Origin: a virus
IMG/VR virus record: IMGVR_UViG_3300035070_000295
Coordinates: 1 to 38,423 of that record
Length of the DNA: 38,423 nucleotides
Strand: one strand, 5' to 3'
Shown: piece after piece, positions 9,696 through 19,257 of the stretch
How the letters are laid out: each line of letters starts with the position of its first letter
Position numbering within the stretch: position 1 is the first letter of the stretch
The notes under the pieces: generated by a model
The model's database searches: none
Seen by the model: only the letters and a program-made list of their open reading frames with translations
What the model was told of the DNA's origin: nothing
Program-made: the position numbers and the translations under genes

Positions 9696-11542
9696 TATTC
9701 ATCCGATAGCATTACTGCTGTTCCGTTAAAACCTGTTGAACTATTAATCGTACCTACTAACACTCCTTCTTGAAGAAAGGGCGAGCCTGATGATTTTCTA
9801 GTCCACCCTGTTACTGGTTGGTTAGAAGCATAAACCCTTGATATACTTAAATCACCACCAACCCCTGTCAAACCACTTAAAGCAACAAAGGTAGAAGTAA
9901 TCGTACCTGTATAGCTAGTAGAGCCTGAATCTGTTGTGTTATAGGTATAAGCGTTCGCTGTGGTAACTGTAATCTGCCGAATACCGTTATCTTCTGTCTT
10001 ATCTGATATACCAGCCAGTACAATCTTGTCATTAGTAGCCATGCCATGCGCTGTATGAGTCACTGTTGCTGTAGTGGTCGAGCGTGTAATGGTGACACTA
10101 TCCTCAAAAGGAAATGGGCCTGTGCCATCTGAAGCTCTCAGATAAACTCTGGCATTCTCTACTGGTGTACCGTCTTTTAGTGCAGCATTAGCTTGGACTG
10201 TAACCGAACCCGCCACAATCGTAGTAGATGCCCCTGCGCCATTGTAGTAAGTAGGGGTAGAGCCTCCATTAATGACGTTAATCGTTACTGATCCACCACT
10301 GTTGTTGTATATCGTAGCGTTGGTCGTTGCAGTCGCTCCATAGCCGCTATCTTGATTGGCATCCCAATCATACGTTCCTGTGGTTGTAATCGTGACCGCA
10401 TGGCCTGTGCCATCAGACACGAACGTGGTGCCGGTTATCTTATCAAGATCAGCCGTTGTTACCGCGCTGGTTGCTGTACTCTCGTTGATTGTGCAGCCAT
10501 CCAATGCGCCTGTGAGCGTAATCAACCCGCAAAGGTTAAAGGAGCTATCGGAAATGGTGTTGGCAACCGTAGAAGTTCCTCCCGATTGAAAGACAATACC
10601 ACTCATTGTCTGCCCAGAGGCAGTAGTGAGGGTATTAAACCCACCTAATGAGCCGCCCGTCATAGTGAAGGCAGTAGCACCAGAGGTATCAAAGTTAAAA
10701 TCTACAGTACCTGAACCATTCACAATGGAATTGGTCATTGTCACAGTACCAGATACATCAAACTGGTAGGTATAAGCCCCACCCAATGTGTCTGTGAATA
10801 CCATCGTTTCACCGATGGAAGTCATAGCTGTACCACTAAACTCTACACTACCTTGTGAAAAGATAATCCCGTTGGAATCAGATAGCACCCCGATAGCTGT
10901 AGTATCATCCACAACCTGAGACTCTGAGAACATGGCATTGCTTGCTGTTGTGCCTTGAAATGTGAGGCCAGTGCCAACGTCCATAGCATCCACAACCATA
11001 TTGTCAAAGCGCGTGGTTGTACCACCAACATCACAAACAAAACCAATCTCAGTAATATCTCCTAAATCTGCTGTAGCTCCATCATTCTCGCTTTCTGTAA
11101 CTCCAGTATTAACTGCCCACTTCTGAAAGCCACCTGAGTAAGTATCACTACCAGCAACATTCCAGAAAGATCGGTCAGTACCGTCTCCAAGCATGATCTG
11201 TAAACCACCATTAGCTAGAGTGAATGCAGACCCCGCAGCCAAGAATGCAGCCCATATATAAGCACTCCCATCTGGCACTGCTGTAGCCCCTGTACCTGTA
11301 GAGCCAGTGGTGAAGTCATAACCCGCAGAGTTAGTGAAGGCAATAAGAACTCTCTGCTTATTCACTCGTGTTGCTCTAGCATCAGTGCCTTCAGCTACCA
11401 AATCAATGGTTCCTACAGACGCTAGAAGGCTTGCACCACCCCCTGAACCCTCAAGGGTTGATGCTGTCCAATTAGTAGCTGAGTCAGCGGTATCTACTCG
11501 TGTAACCGAGTAAGTACCACTGGTGTTGATAGAAACAGCCAT
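9695..11542 (-). CDS. Beta-rich phage structural protein with C-terminal FCCH-like and variable modules
   Basis: A 615-residue protein, ATG at 11542. The N-terminal ~200 residues are a Gly/Ser/Thr-rich beta domain. Residues ~200-420 are repetitive beta-helix turns of alternating TMTNS and TFTMTGG-like strands. A C-terminal region has a segment with THTAHGMATNDKIVLAGI, resembling the small FCCH-type beta module seen in several phage tail proteins. A closing stretch (QPVTGWTRKSSGSPFLQEG) recurs, as I recall, in similar environmental phage proteins. There are almost no Cys or charged clusters, as in secreted or virion-surface proteins. The gene lies between two other beta-rich genes with a 1-base overlap downstream and a 3-base gap upstream. 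It is probably a virion appendage or decoration protein; no enzymatic motif is seen. Confidence 0.65.
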   Translation of the reverse strand: MAVSINTSGTYSVTRVDTADSATNWTASTLEGSGGGASLLASVGTIDLVAEGTDARATRVNKQRVLIAFTNSAGYDFTTGSTGTGATAVPDGSAYIWAAFLAAGSAFTLANGGLQIMLGDGTDRSFWNVAGSDTYSGGFQKWAVNTGVTESENDGATADLGDITEIGFVCDVGGTTTRFDNMVVDAMDVGTGLTFQGTTASNAMFSESQVVDDTTAIGVLSDSNGIIFSQGSVEFSGTAMTSIGETMVFTDTLGGAYTYQFDVSGTVTMTNSIVNGSGTVDFNFDTSGATAFTMTGGSLGGFNTLTTASGQTMSGIVFQSGGTSTVANTISDSSFNLCGLITLTGALDGCTINESTATSAVTTADLDKITGTTFVSDGTGHAVTITTTGTYDWDANQDSGYGATATTNATIYNNSGGSVTINVINGGSTPTYYNGAGASTTIVAGSVTVQANAALKDGTPVENARVYLRASDGTGPFPFEDSVTITRSTTTATVTHTAHGMATNDKIVLAGISDKTEDNGIRQITVTTANAYTYNTTDSGSTSYTGTITSTFVALSGLTGVGGDLSISRVYASNQPVTGWTRKSSGSPFLQEGVLVGTINSSTGFNGTAVMLSDE

Positions 11543-11545
11543 TGA

Positions 11546-13288
11546 TTAAGTATCCAGAACCCTTGACAGCGTAGCCGCACCGCCACCTGAACCCAGTGAA
11601 CCAGCCACATCAATCGGCACGATAGGCGCGATACCACCAACAGTGGCCCCGTTCCTCACGATAACCCGCAATGCTCTAGTCGTGTTGAATACAGTGTTGA
11701 AGGTTTCAGTCGTTGCTGTCGCCACTTTATCAATGTAGGAAATAAATACATTAGCACCAAGAGCAACATCGAGGCCAACCGGCGAGAAGTCATAGGACGT
11801 AATCGTAAAGGTGCTTCCCGTCCACGCTGAATAGTCGTGCCTAACATATTCACCGCTGACATTAAGGCATCGGATTGAACCCGTTGCTGGGGTGTCTACT
11901 GGAATAGCTGAATCCATAACCAATGACGTGACAGTGGTATTTACTGCTGCATTCTGACCTAGTTGATCTAATTGCAAAGAACCAGCGCTATCAGGCCCAA
12001 CCAGAACATAATCGGCTGTGGTAGTAATGTTCAAACCAATCACACTGAAGGTCACGTTGTTTGGTGCGTTGTTTGCTGCGCCGGTTAAATCGAGAAGGGT
12101 ATCACCCGCCTCAAGGTCGGCTTCTTGAATACCGACACCGTAAGCACCTTTGATATTCGCACCAGTAGAGGCTCCAATCGGTGGAACGCTTACAACCTGA
12201 CCCGTGATGGTTCCTGCTGTACCGCTCGCGCCATTGGTTGCGCCTGTGATGGTGTTAGCATTAGGCAGAACACCCGTCAGCAACTGCATATAGAGAATGG
12301 TTGCACTACCGGAGGCAGTGTTATCAATCGCTAGTAGCTGGCCTGTACCTGCTGTGGCCCCTGTTCCCCATGAAAGAGCTTCAGGTTCAACCCATATCCC
12401 GCTGGTTAAATCTGTCACCGCGACTGAGTGCGTAATGCCTCGGAAGATGTTGGGGTCAAGTCCGAATGTGCCGTTGACCGGCGTTACTGCAACACCCTCA
12501 CGAATCATGTTCTGAGAGTATTCGTAGGCTTCGTTCTTGCTGTTGCCGTTGGTGTCCCACTCGACATAGTAGTTTTCTGGCGTACCGTTACCATCGCCAT
12601 CAATAGGAACATAACCTTCAGCAATAACAAACGTCAGAGCATCAATAGTTCCCTGCGCCGTTGCGTTATTCAAGTTGCTGTTCGCGGTCAATGCCAGAAC
12701 GTTGTTACCCCGGTTAGTACCACCACCAATGGCAAACTCGGTATAGGTCGTGCCATAAACGCGCTGCGTACCAATCAACCGGCGACCATCAATATCAGCA
12801 CCACTATCACGCACCAGCACCATGAAACGATGAGAGGTGTTTGAGGTGGCATCCGATACCGCTGCAATCATTTTGGCTTCATTCCAAAAATCATTGGTCA
12901 GTCGCGCACCATTCTGGATTACCTGAATGCTGGTACTGTTACCAAACACCTGAATGCCGTCATATATCTGAACCCCATCTACTGGGTGAGTCTGAGAGAT
13001 AGACGTATCATAAAGATGTTCATGGGCAGTGGGTGTGATGTGATAGCCGTTGATCAGCGTGATGTTGGTATCAACCCCACCCCGCTGTGACGGAACCTCA
13101 TCGACGATAGATATTTCTTCTGTGCCATCGGCTGAATCATCGGCAAAGTCCTGTAATGCTCGGTGAAGTTCAATACCTGTTGCATAAGTGGGAGCAGTGC
13201 CAGCGTGGGCATCCCCTACATAATCGATCTCATTTGGATTCGCACCGTTGGTTCGGAGAATCGTCCAATCTGCGGCTACAAAGGCCAT
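11546..13288 (-). CDS. Phage virion structural protein, beta-rich, conserved N-terminal module
   Basis: A 580-residue protein, ATG at 13288 with AGGA 7 bases upstream. The N-terminus (about residues 1-75) has a pattern I associate with structural proteins of environmental phages: APTYATGIELHRALQDFADD, then an EVPSQRGG and TLINGYHI segment. Later sections contain acidic turn motifs (VPIDGDGNGTPENYY) and long Ala/Gly/Thr beta stretches. The C-terminus is Gly-rich (GSLGSGGGAATLSRVLDT). It is first of the three large beta-rich proteins and is preceded by a short coiled-coil protein, an order that suggests a multi-protein appendage. No catalytic residues are recognised. The virion role is well supported by context; the precise function is unknown. 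Confidence 0.65.
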   Translation of the reverse strand: MAFVAADWTILRTNGANPNEIDYVGDAHAGTAPTYATGIELHRALQDFADDSADGTEEISIVDEVPSQRGGVDTNITLINGYHITPTAHEHLYDTSISQTHPVDGVQIYDGIQVFGNSTSIQVIQNGARLTNDFWNEAKMIAAVSDATSNTSHRFMVLVRDSGADIDGRRLIGTQRVYGTTYTEFAIGGGTNRGNNVLALTANSNLNNATAQGTIDALTFVIAEGYVPIDGDGNGTPENYYVEWDTNGNSKNEAYEYSQNMIREGVAVTPVNGTFGLDPNIFRGITHSVAVTDLTSGIWVEPEALSWGTGATAGTGQLLAIDNTASGSATILYMQLLTGVLPNANTITGATNGASGTAGTITGQVVSVPPIGASTGANIKGAYGVGIQEADLEAGDTLLDLTGAANNAPNNVTFSVIGLNITTTADYVLVGPDSAGSLQLDQLGQNAAVNTTVTSLVMDSAIPVDTPATGSIRCLNVSGEYVRHDYSAWTGSTFTITSYDFSPVGLDVALGANVFISYIDKVATATTETFNTVFNTTRALRVIVRNGATVGGIAPIVPIDVAGSLGSGGGAATLSRVLDT

Positions 13289-13302
13289 GGTTATTTCCTC
13301 GT

Positions 13303-13680
13303 TTAGTTAATCGTTGGAGTGTCTGGCGCAACTGTCATGCCGATAATAAATCCCCGCGTGTTACGTTGCACATTAAACCGGTAATTGGGTTTTTCTACAA
13401 CCGTCGGTTGATTCAGCTTGTCGATCAGCTTCTCCAATGGCTTCAGGTCAACCTCGCCGCCCTTAAACCCACGAAGGGCATTGGTCAGCTTGTCGACTGT
13501 TTCCACCATTGCAGAAGCCTGTACTTCTACAGCTCGTTGCTGTGTCTCTTGGAGTGATTGCATTTGAACAACCAGGTCTTCAAAAACCTTAGTCTGTCTC
13601 GACTCGGCTTCCTCTGACATCTCTACCGCGGCGCCATTGTCCAGCAGTTTTGCTAAATCTTTTACTGATATCTTACGCAT
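13303..13680 (-). CDS. Small coiled-coil protein of the structural cassette
   Basis: A 125-residue protein starting at ATG 13680, overlapping the end of the 955-residue gene by 8 bases. Residues ~20-95 are predominantly helical and rich in Gln, Glu and Lys with heptad-like spacing, so probably a coiled coil. The C-terminal ~25 residues (VQRNTRGFIIGMTVAPDTPT) look like a short beta segment. Small proteins of this type often precede beta-rich appendage proteins in phage genomes, possibly as a trimeric adaptor or chaperone. No family is recognised with certainty, and the role is inferred from context only. Confidence 0.6.
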   Translation of the reverse strand: MRKISVKDLAKLLDNGAAVEMSEEAESRQTKVFEDLVVQMQSLQETQQRAVEVQASAMVETVDKLTNALRGFKGGEVDLKPLEKLIDKLNQPTVVEKPNYRFNVQRNTRGFIIGMTVAPDTPTIN

Positions 13681-16540
13681 TGCCTACGCACCTCGCTAAT
13701 TGTTCAACTACGTTGCGCCGCTGCATCGTATCATCAAACACCTTCTGTGCGGACTGGGTGACAGTGGCTGTACCCTGGGCACCTTCAACTTCAACCTCTT
13801 CACTGACGGTTGCATCACCGAAGTCTTGCTTGGTGCTGATGGGTTGAGCTTTTAACTTATCACGTGTCGCTGCTATCTTGGCCATCTTCCCTTCGGTTGG
13901 CACTGACTCCAGGTCTTCCAGCATTGCCAGCGACTTGGTTACGTCAGACACCTCTGCAGGGTTGTACGGTGACTTCTCATCGATGTTGAGCTTCGCGGCA
14001 ACCTTCTCAGCCACACTCGACTTAGGCGAAGCCAGGGCGTCTTCAGCGGCGTTCCGCTCGAGGAGGGAGGATGTTTCGGTCTTTGTATCGTCGTCTGATT
14101 TTTCCAACAGCGTTTGAATGAACTTGTCGCGCTTCGGACCGTTGTCCATCTTGTTGGCCAGCATCCGATCCTCAGGAGACAACAGCGCCTCGAACCTGGC
14201 GGACCTGTTCTCCTCAATTTTGAGTCGAACCTGCGTGTCATACTGTGTATTCACCAGCTTACCGATGGATGCTTTGAGCCCTTGCGACGGGTCCCAATCG
14301 TTAATGTCTCCAGACAGCGCAGCACTGATTGCCTGGGATGGGTAGTCAAATCCTAACCATCCGTCACGGTCAAGTGCCTTGATGAAGTTCTTATACTCAC
14401 GACTGAACCCCTCTTCGTTAACCACCGCGATGACTTCATCCACGTCAGCATCTTCAGGCAGTATGCTCAAGAACTTATTCTTAACCATGTCAAACACGTC
14501 AGGCGCATCTGAGTAAGCAGGCTCCTGGGGCAATGCTTCTGCACTCAGCCGAGCCATCTCGCCCGTCTGAGGTCCGTCGATGTGTAGCTCGCCCATGCCC
14601 AGGGCACGAGCAGCTTCGGCAACAGACTTATTGTTAGCACGCGCATGCGCTGTAACGTAAGCAGGGATCAGAGACGCTGACGTAGCAGCATCGGCTGCTG
14701 ACATGCGACCCGTGTCTGCCAGTTGAGCGGTGTACTTAGCAGCGATGTCCTGCGCTTCTGCGTAGTCACTCGCACCTTCTTCAGCGATGCCCAGTAAATA
14801 CTTGAAGTGATTCTCGTTGACCTTCTCACCGGCATCCTGGCGCATGGGTGGCAGAGCTTCGGCGCTCATGGTCATCCCATCACGCAATGCCTCAAAGTGC
14901 TCAGTGGCTGCGAAGTCAGACGCAAACACACCGACCGGTACAACAACCTCGCCGTTAAGTGCAGCGGCTTCACCGACTTGGCTGGCCAATAGTTTCAACG
15001 CAGGATCCAGTTGAATTTCTTCAAGGGTCTTCTGTTGAAGGTATTGGAATGCCAGCTCACCGTCGATGTACACGGTGTCAGCGCCATCTTTAGCCAATGA
15101 CTCGACGAACTCTGCGAACTTCTCAGGAGAGTTCTCACGCATGTCAGACTTCATTGCCTGCTCGTTGAGCGTGTCGAGGGTCAACTGACCAGCAGCGGAC
15201 TGTATGGTGCGGTCCTCGATGTCGTTCTCAAGGGTTCTTTGTTTACCTGGTGTTGCTGTAAGGATCAACGCCTGCAGGAAGGCAGCAGCGCCACCGGCAA
15301 CGAGCCCCTCTTCAGCAGCCCCCTCGAAGATGTCTGCTTCTGGGTTGGTTGTTATGTACTCAAGAATGTTCTGAGCGATGCCTTCCACAAGTTCCTGGAC
15401 ACCCTCTGCACCAGCGGCACCGAGGACTTTCAACACTTGGCTGGCGAGCTCATGTCGGATCTCGACAGGGATCTTCTTGAGCATCATGTCGATTGGAATT
15501 TTCTCAGTCGTACCCGTGATCACGCCGCCAAAAAGGTCTGCGGCGTCGGTGTACAAATTTTGACCATATGTCCCTGTCTCATCTTGCTTGCGACCTTGCA
15601 GCTCAACACCTTGAAAGAATGTACCAGGGACCACAGTTATCGGTGCAACCATTGCTGCAGCGATCTGGAATCCTAACTGGCCAACACCCTCGAGAACCAT
15701 GGTGGCTGCATTTTGACGCTCGACAGGGGGAGCGACAAACTCACCGAGGTCTGTCAGAGAACCGCCCATCCGCATGATGGCTTGACCTGGGTCAATGAAG
15801 TCTGTGACCGGCTTTACTTTCTTCGTCCACTCAGGGCTGTCAGGCTGCATCCACAGGTACTTGTCGGCACCCTCAGGGAGAATGGCATCAAGCCCTCTCA
15901 CTGCTGTGCGATTGACAATGTCCAGTGTTCTACCTGCACCGCCAACAAGATATGAGGCGCCTTTGACTACACCGGCAGGAGTGGACCGGGTTAAGTCGGT
16001 GAACGATGTGAACACCTTCTCAATTGCCCCCATCTGCTCAAGGTCGTTCTGAGCGATGATCGCGTTGTCTGGGTTTGCATTGATGAATCGTGCCGTGTTT
16101 GGGCTCTCTTTCACCATTGTTGGGAAGTCGATACGTTCGAAGTCGAGCTTCTTTTTGATCGCTGCAGTTTGTGCGCCCACCGCTTCAATGGACAACCCGG
16201 TGGCGTCAGACAGTCTCACATTCTCGGCATGCTTTGCCGGGTCGTGCTTGATCGCGTTCGACATCATGCCTGTCGTCTCTGCTACGGCAGTTCCCACAGG
16301 ATCCTGGTCAATCTCGTCAGGGTGAATATCAACAGGGCGGCGTTCGATCTGTACAGGTGGTGCTGTGATCTCTCCAGGCTTTGCAGCGGGTGCAGGCTCT
16401 ACCAGCACACTGGGCGCTGTGATCTCTGGCTCTGCAGGTGGTGGTGCGATGGCCAGGTCAGCAGACGGAAGAGGCTCCAGCAGACCTTGATCACCAAGAA
16501 GCATCTCGTCGACGTTTACTCTGCTGCTGTCAAATTCCAT
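13673..16540 (-). CDS. Large internal virion (ejection) protein
   Basis: A 955-residue protein with ATG at 16540, 3 bases after the preceding gene. Residues ~35-70 form a Pro-rich linker with a repeated ITAP motif. Residues ~275-312 and ~410-430 are hydrophobic/Ala-Gly-rich and could cross a membrane. The stretch around 375-420 (GVQELVEGIAQN, then EADIFEGAAEEGLVAGGAAA) resembles phage internal proteins of podoviruses that I recall. The remainder is charged and helical. By position, after the gp14-like and a second helical internal protein, it fits the T7 gp15/gp16 ejectosome slot. No lysozyme or transglycosylase motif is seen. Assignment as an ejected internal protein is likely; its enzymatic content is unknown. 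Confidence 0.7.
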   Translation of the reverse strand: MEFDSSRVNVDEMLLGDQGLLEPLPSADLAIAPPPAEPEITAPSVLVEPAPAAKPGEITAPPVQIERRPVDIHPDEIDQDPVGTAVAETTGMMSNAIKHDPAKHAENVRLSDATGLSIEAVGAQTAAIKKKLDFERIDFPTMVKESPNTARFINANPDNAIIAQNDLEQMGAIEKVFTSFTDLTRSTPAGVVKGASYLVGGAGRTLDIVNRTAVRGLDAILPEGADKYLWMQPDSPEWTKKVKPVTDFIDPGQAIMRMGGSLTDLGEFVAPPVERQNAATMVLEGVGQLGFQIAAAMVAPITVVPGTFFQGVELQGRKQDETGTYGQNLYTDAADLFGGVITGTTEKIPIDMMLKKIPVEIRHELASQVLKVLGAAGAEGVQELVEGIAQNILEYITTNPEADIFEGAAEEGLVAGGAAAFLQALILTATPGKQRTLENDIEDRTIQSAAGQLTLDTLNEQAMKSDMRENSPEKFAEFVESLAKDGADTVYIDGELAFQYLQQKTLEEIQLDPALKLLASQVGEAAALNGEVVVPVGVFASDFAATEHFEALRDGMTMSAEALPPMRQDAGEKVNENHFKYLLGIAEEGASDYAEAQDIAAKYTAQLADTGRMSAADAATSASLIPAYVTAHARANNKSVAEAARALGMGELHIDGPQTGEMARLSAEALPQEPAYSDAPDVFDMVKNKFLSILPEDADVDEVIAVVNEEGFSREYKNFIKALDRDGWLGFDYPSQAISAALSGDINDWDPSQGLKASIGKLVNTQYDTQVRLKIEENRSARFEALLSPEDRMLANKMDNGPKRDKFIQTLLEKSDDDTKTETSSLLERNAAEDALASPKSSVAEKVAAKLNIDEKSPYNPAEVSDVTKSLAMLEDLESVPTEGKMAKIAATRDKLKAQPISTKQDFGDATVSEEVEVEGAQGTATVTQSAQKVFDDTMQRRNVVEQLARCVGNA

Positions 16541-16543
16541 CAG

Positions 16544-18250
16544 TTACTTTCCGCCTTGTTGCTTCGCATACTCTTGATCAAGGTATCGCAGGATGTTCGC
16601 AGCCGAGGTGTCTTTCACCTTCTTATCACGCAACTGCTCATACATCCATTGGATGTCGTCTTCATTGTATTTTGACAACCCTCTCACCGTCGCAGGATCC
16701 TCGGTAGTGATGTTGATGTCTTGCGAGTGAACGCCATCAATCCAGTCACGGTCCAGGAACATCTTAGATGAGAATGACTCAAGCACCTCACCCAGCTCTG
16801 TCTGCGTTAGCTCACGACCCTTGATCGCAATCTCTCTTGCAATCTCGACTTCCATGCCTCTACGAGCACCCTCAACCTTGATGCCCTTGGTCCCGATCCA
16901 CGTCGACGTCTTTCCATAGAACCCTTTGAGTACCGCATCAGTTGCCGTCTTCGGCAGTTTGAATGCGTCCGCTTTCTCTTGAGCCTTGGTGTCCTTCGTT
17001 ACACCAGCCTGTCTGATGTTCTGCTGCTGATTGGTCAGAGCGTTGTAGTCCTTTTGACTCAGGCCGTAGTTCCTCAGATCTTCTTGAGCAAAGGTGGCAT
17101 CGTCCATGTTGATGAGTCGAGAGTAGTCAACCTGGTTCGTCACAGTATGCACACCGGTGAGCAACCGGCTCTTGTCCGTGGTGCTCATTGCATCAAAGGT
17201 CTGCTTGTCTTCTGGGTTCACGGCACCTGTTGCAAACTGGTACGGCGTTATTGGGTTCTTGAGGTCTTGGACCCTGTTAACAGCGATGTCGTTGGCTTCG
17301 TCTTCACGTTGAACTTTCGCATACTTCTGGATGGTGAACTGCGATGACAACTCTGACCGGGTCGATTGATACAGGTCAGGGTCACTCTTATACAGTGCCT
17401 TCATCTTCGGATCCTTCATGGCATCCGACACGTTGTCATACTTGGCGATCAAACCTTGGGCAGTTGCTACAGTGTATGCAGACTTGTTGTCAGAATCTTC
17501 TTTCTTTTCCTGGGTTTCGATGGCCTTCTTGAGCTTCTGTCTGTCAGGTTCTTCGAGCCACTTGTCATACTTATCAAGCATCTCTTGACCATCTTTCGCA
17601 GTTTGCGAGGTGGCAGACCCGATGACCGATGAGTAGAGCGAGGACCAGTATGTCTGCAGTGCTTCGTTCTTAGCGTCACCGCTGTTCAATCCTCGCAACT
17701 CGAGAGAGTCTGTTAATGCTGACTCACCGTTGATGCGCTCGATTGCTACACGTTTTGGATCGTTCCAGGAGTATGCAGCCGTCTCAATTGAACCCTCAAC
17801 CTGGGCTTCAATGGTGGCGATCTCCCAGCTCTTCTGACCCGCGGACGCATGACGCATGATGTCAGACTGACCGCGTGTCGTGTGGGCTGAAGCAACCTTG
17901 TCAAACTTGTCGCGTGCCGACTGGCTAAGATTTTCTGAATAGTTCTTCTGCATGTCCTCAAGAGTGGTCGAAGCATCACCGGCACCGTCAAATGCGACAC
18001 GTCCGGCGGTGTTCAGATATCCAGTCTCAGGTGCAAAGAAGAAGTCATTCGTGTCTTTCTTGAATCTGTTAAACGCATCTTCAGCTTCAGTCGTTGAAAT
18101 GCTATCTGCTATCTCAAATGTTGCTGCGCCAATCGCAGCCACACCCTCTGCACCATTGTTAAATGCAGCAGCAGGCAGGCCTTGAGCACGTGGCCCTTTC
18201 GCGACTTCAGTTAATACCTGGTTCGGTTGATACTGTTCAACTTTTGGCAT
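16544..18250 (-). CDS. Internal virion protein, gp15-like position
   Basis: A 568-residue, almost entirely helical and charged protein, ATG at 18250. The N-terminus (MPKVEQYQPNQVLTEVAKGP) is a short extended segment. After it come long helical stretches with repeated Lys/Glu/Asp/Gln runs (for example KKAIETQEKKEDSDNKSAY) and no membrane segment. Length, composition and location immediately downstream of the gp14-like gene match the T7 gp15-type internal core protein that helps form the periplasmic ejection tunnel. This is a context- and composition-based assignment; I do not see a specific motif that proves homology. Confidence 0.7.
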   Translation of the reverse strand: MPKVEQYQPNQVLTEVAKGPRAQGLPAAAFNNGAEGVAAIGAATFEIADSISTTEAEDAFNRFKKDTNDFFFAPETGYLNTAGRVAFDGAGDASTTLEDMQKNYSENLSQSARDKFDKVASAHTTRGQSDIMRHASAGQKSWEIATIEAQVEGSIETAAYSWNDPKRVAIERINGESALTDSLELRGLNSGDAKNEALQTYWSSLYSSVIGSATSQTAKDGQEMLDKYDKWLEEPDRQKLKKAIETQEKKEDSDNKSAYTVATAQGLIAKYDNVSDAMKDPKMKALYKSDPDLYQSTRSELSSQFTIQKYAKVQREDEANDIAVNRVQDLKNPITPYQFATGAVNPEDKQTFDAMSTTDKSRLLTGVHTVTNQVDYSRLINMDDATFAQEDLRNYGLSQKDYNALTNQQQNIRQAGVTKDTKAQEKADAFKLPKTATDAVLKGFYGKTSTWIGTKGIKVEGARRGMEVEIAREIAIKGRELTQTELGEVLESFSSKMFLDRDWIDGVHSQDINITTEDPATVRGLSKYNEDDIQWMYEQLRDKKVKDTSAANILRYLDQEYAKQQGGK

Positions 18251-18253
18251 GGC

Positions 18254-18793
18254 TTACAACCTTAATGGAGCGTTCGTGGGTGGTGCGAAGCCCAGGCTTG
18301 AGATCGGCGCCGGTGTTTTTCTCGGGTCAAACCACTTACTGTCGACGGCGAATGAAGCGCCTGCACTCAACAACGACGTGTTGAACGCGGAGTCTCCTGC
18401 ATTCTCTGCAGCCTTGCCTTGTGCCCGTTCTAAGTCGGCACCGTCTTCCATTGACGTGGCTCTGTCGTTGAAGTTACTGCGGATGCGCAATGCGTCCGCT
18501 TCACCCAGCAGTGCAGTATCACTTTGAATTTGACCAATGGACCCGCTGTTGATGTCGATGCCGTTGGCCGCACCTTCAACCCGCTGACGGGCAATCATCT
18601 GCTGCACCTTCTCACGGTGGATGTTCTCTTGCTCGACCGCGGTGTTGCGGACCTGTGTTGCTTCATTGTCAGCACGACGTGCGTTGTACTTGGCAACATC
18701 GTTCTGATACTCGCCCTGTGCTTTAGCCTGCATGCCACCCATGACAGTAGCAGCAGCAGTCACAGTAGCAGCTATTGTTACTGGATCACACAT
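18254..18793 (-). CDS. Internal virion protein, T7 gp14-like
   Basis: A 179-residue protein starting ATG at 18793 with AAGGAG 7 bases upstream. It begins MCDPVTIAATVTAAATVMGG, an Ala/Thr-rich hydrophobic helix after an MC start. Then comes a long helix (AQGEYQNDVAKYNARRADNE, continuing through the 80s) and the pattern ANGIDINSGS. This layout is typical of the gp14-like core protein, which in T7 inserts in the outer membrane during ejection. It lies between the gp13-like and gp15-like genes, exactly as in T7-like late operons. Confidence is high on the basis of N-terminus plus order. Confidence 0.85.
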   Translation of the reverse strand: MCDPVTIAATVTAAATVMGGMQAKAQGEYQNDVAKYNARRADNEATQVRNTAVEQENIHREKVQQMIARQRVEGAANGIDINSGSIGQIQSDTALLGEADALRIRSNFNDRATSMEDGADLERAQGKAAENAGDSAFNTSLLSAGASFAVDSKWFDPRKTPAPISSLGFAPPTNAPLRL

Positions 18794-19257
18794 TACGCCA
18801 CTCCTTCTTTATGGAACAAATGAAACATCTCACCATTGACACCGATTGGTTCTGGTTCGTCGATCGTGAACCCCATCCAGGCCAGCCAGCGGACACTCAT
18901 CTTGTTATCCTTATGTACATGGTTTGACAGTATTGGGCACAATACTAACATCTCTTTCACGACATCAGGAGCACGAATTAATAACTGTCTTTTGTATTTC
19001 ATCACGCTCTCTGACGCCAGCATCCACGGGGTGCCCCGTCCTGATATCAAATCACGTCGTACCAGGCCGAACACACACAGTGGTTCGTCACCCATGTATG
19101 CGACGGTGATGTAGTCAGACGACTCATATCCGCGGGTCAATGACTCGCTCGGTGTGCTGCCATGGGATGCCATGATCTCTGCAGCATCTTCACGTCGCAT
19201 CGTTGAAGCAATGTACCTCAGTGCTTCCTCAGTGGCTGGTCTGAACTCAACTTCCAC
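18793..19257 (-). CDS. T7 gp13-like / DUF2833 protein with GNAT-like fold
   Basis: A 154-residue protein. The start is GTG at 19257, inside the end of the tail tubular B gene, with GAGGTGG about 6 bases upstream. The pattern (FRPATEEALRYIASTMRREDAAEI near the N-terminus in two blocks, DYITVAYMGDEPLCVFGLV, and a C-terminal RWLAWMGFTID) matches the DUF2833/gp13 family, whose fold resembles GNAT acetyltransferases. In T7 the gene sits between tail tubular B and gp14 and its product is needed for normal particles. No clear acetyl-CoA pyrophosphate loop is visible, so I infer a structural or assembly role rather than an active acetyltransferase. Confidence 0.8.
   Translation of the reverse strand: MEVEFRPATEEALRYIASTMRREDAAEIMASHGSTPSESLTRGYESSDYITVAYMGDEPLCVFGLVRRDLISGRGTPWMLASESVMKYKRQLLIRAPDVVKEMLVLCPILSNHVHKDNKMSVRWLAWMGFTIDEPEPIGVNGEMFHLFHKEGVA

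Noticed and set aside
1-13680. Diversity-generating retroelement, as in BPP-1
   Set aside because: The capsid genes are BPP-1-like, but I see no reverse transcriptase and no template/variable repeat pair in the window.
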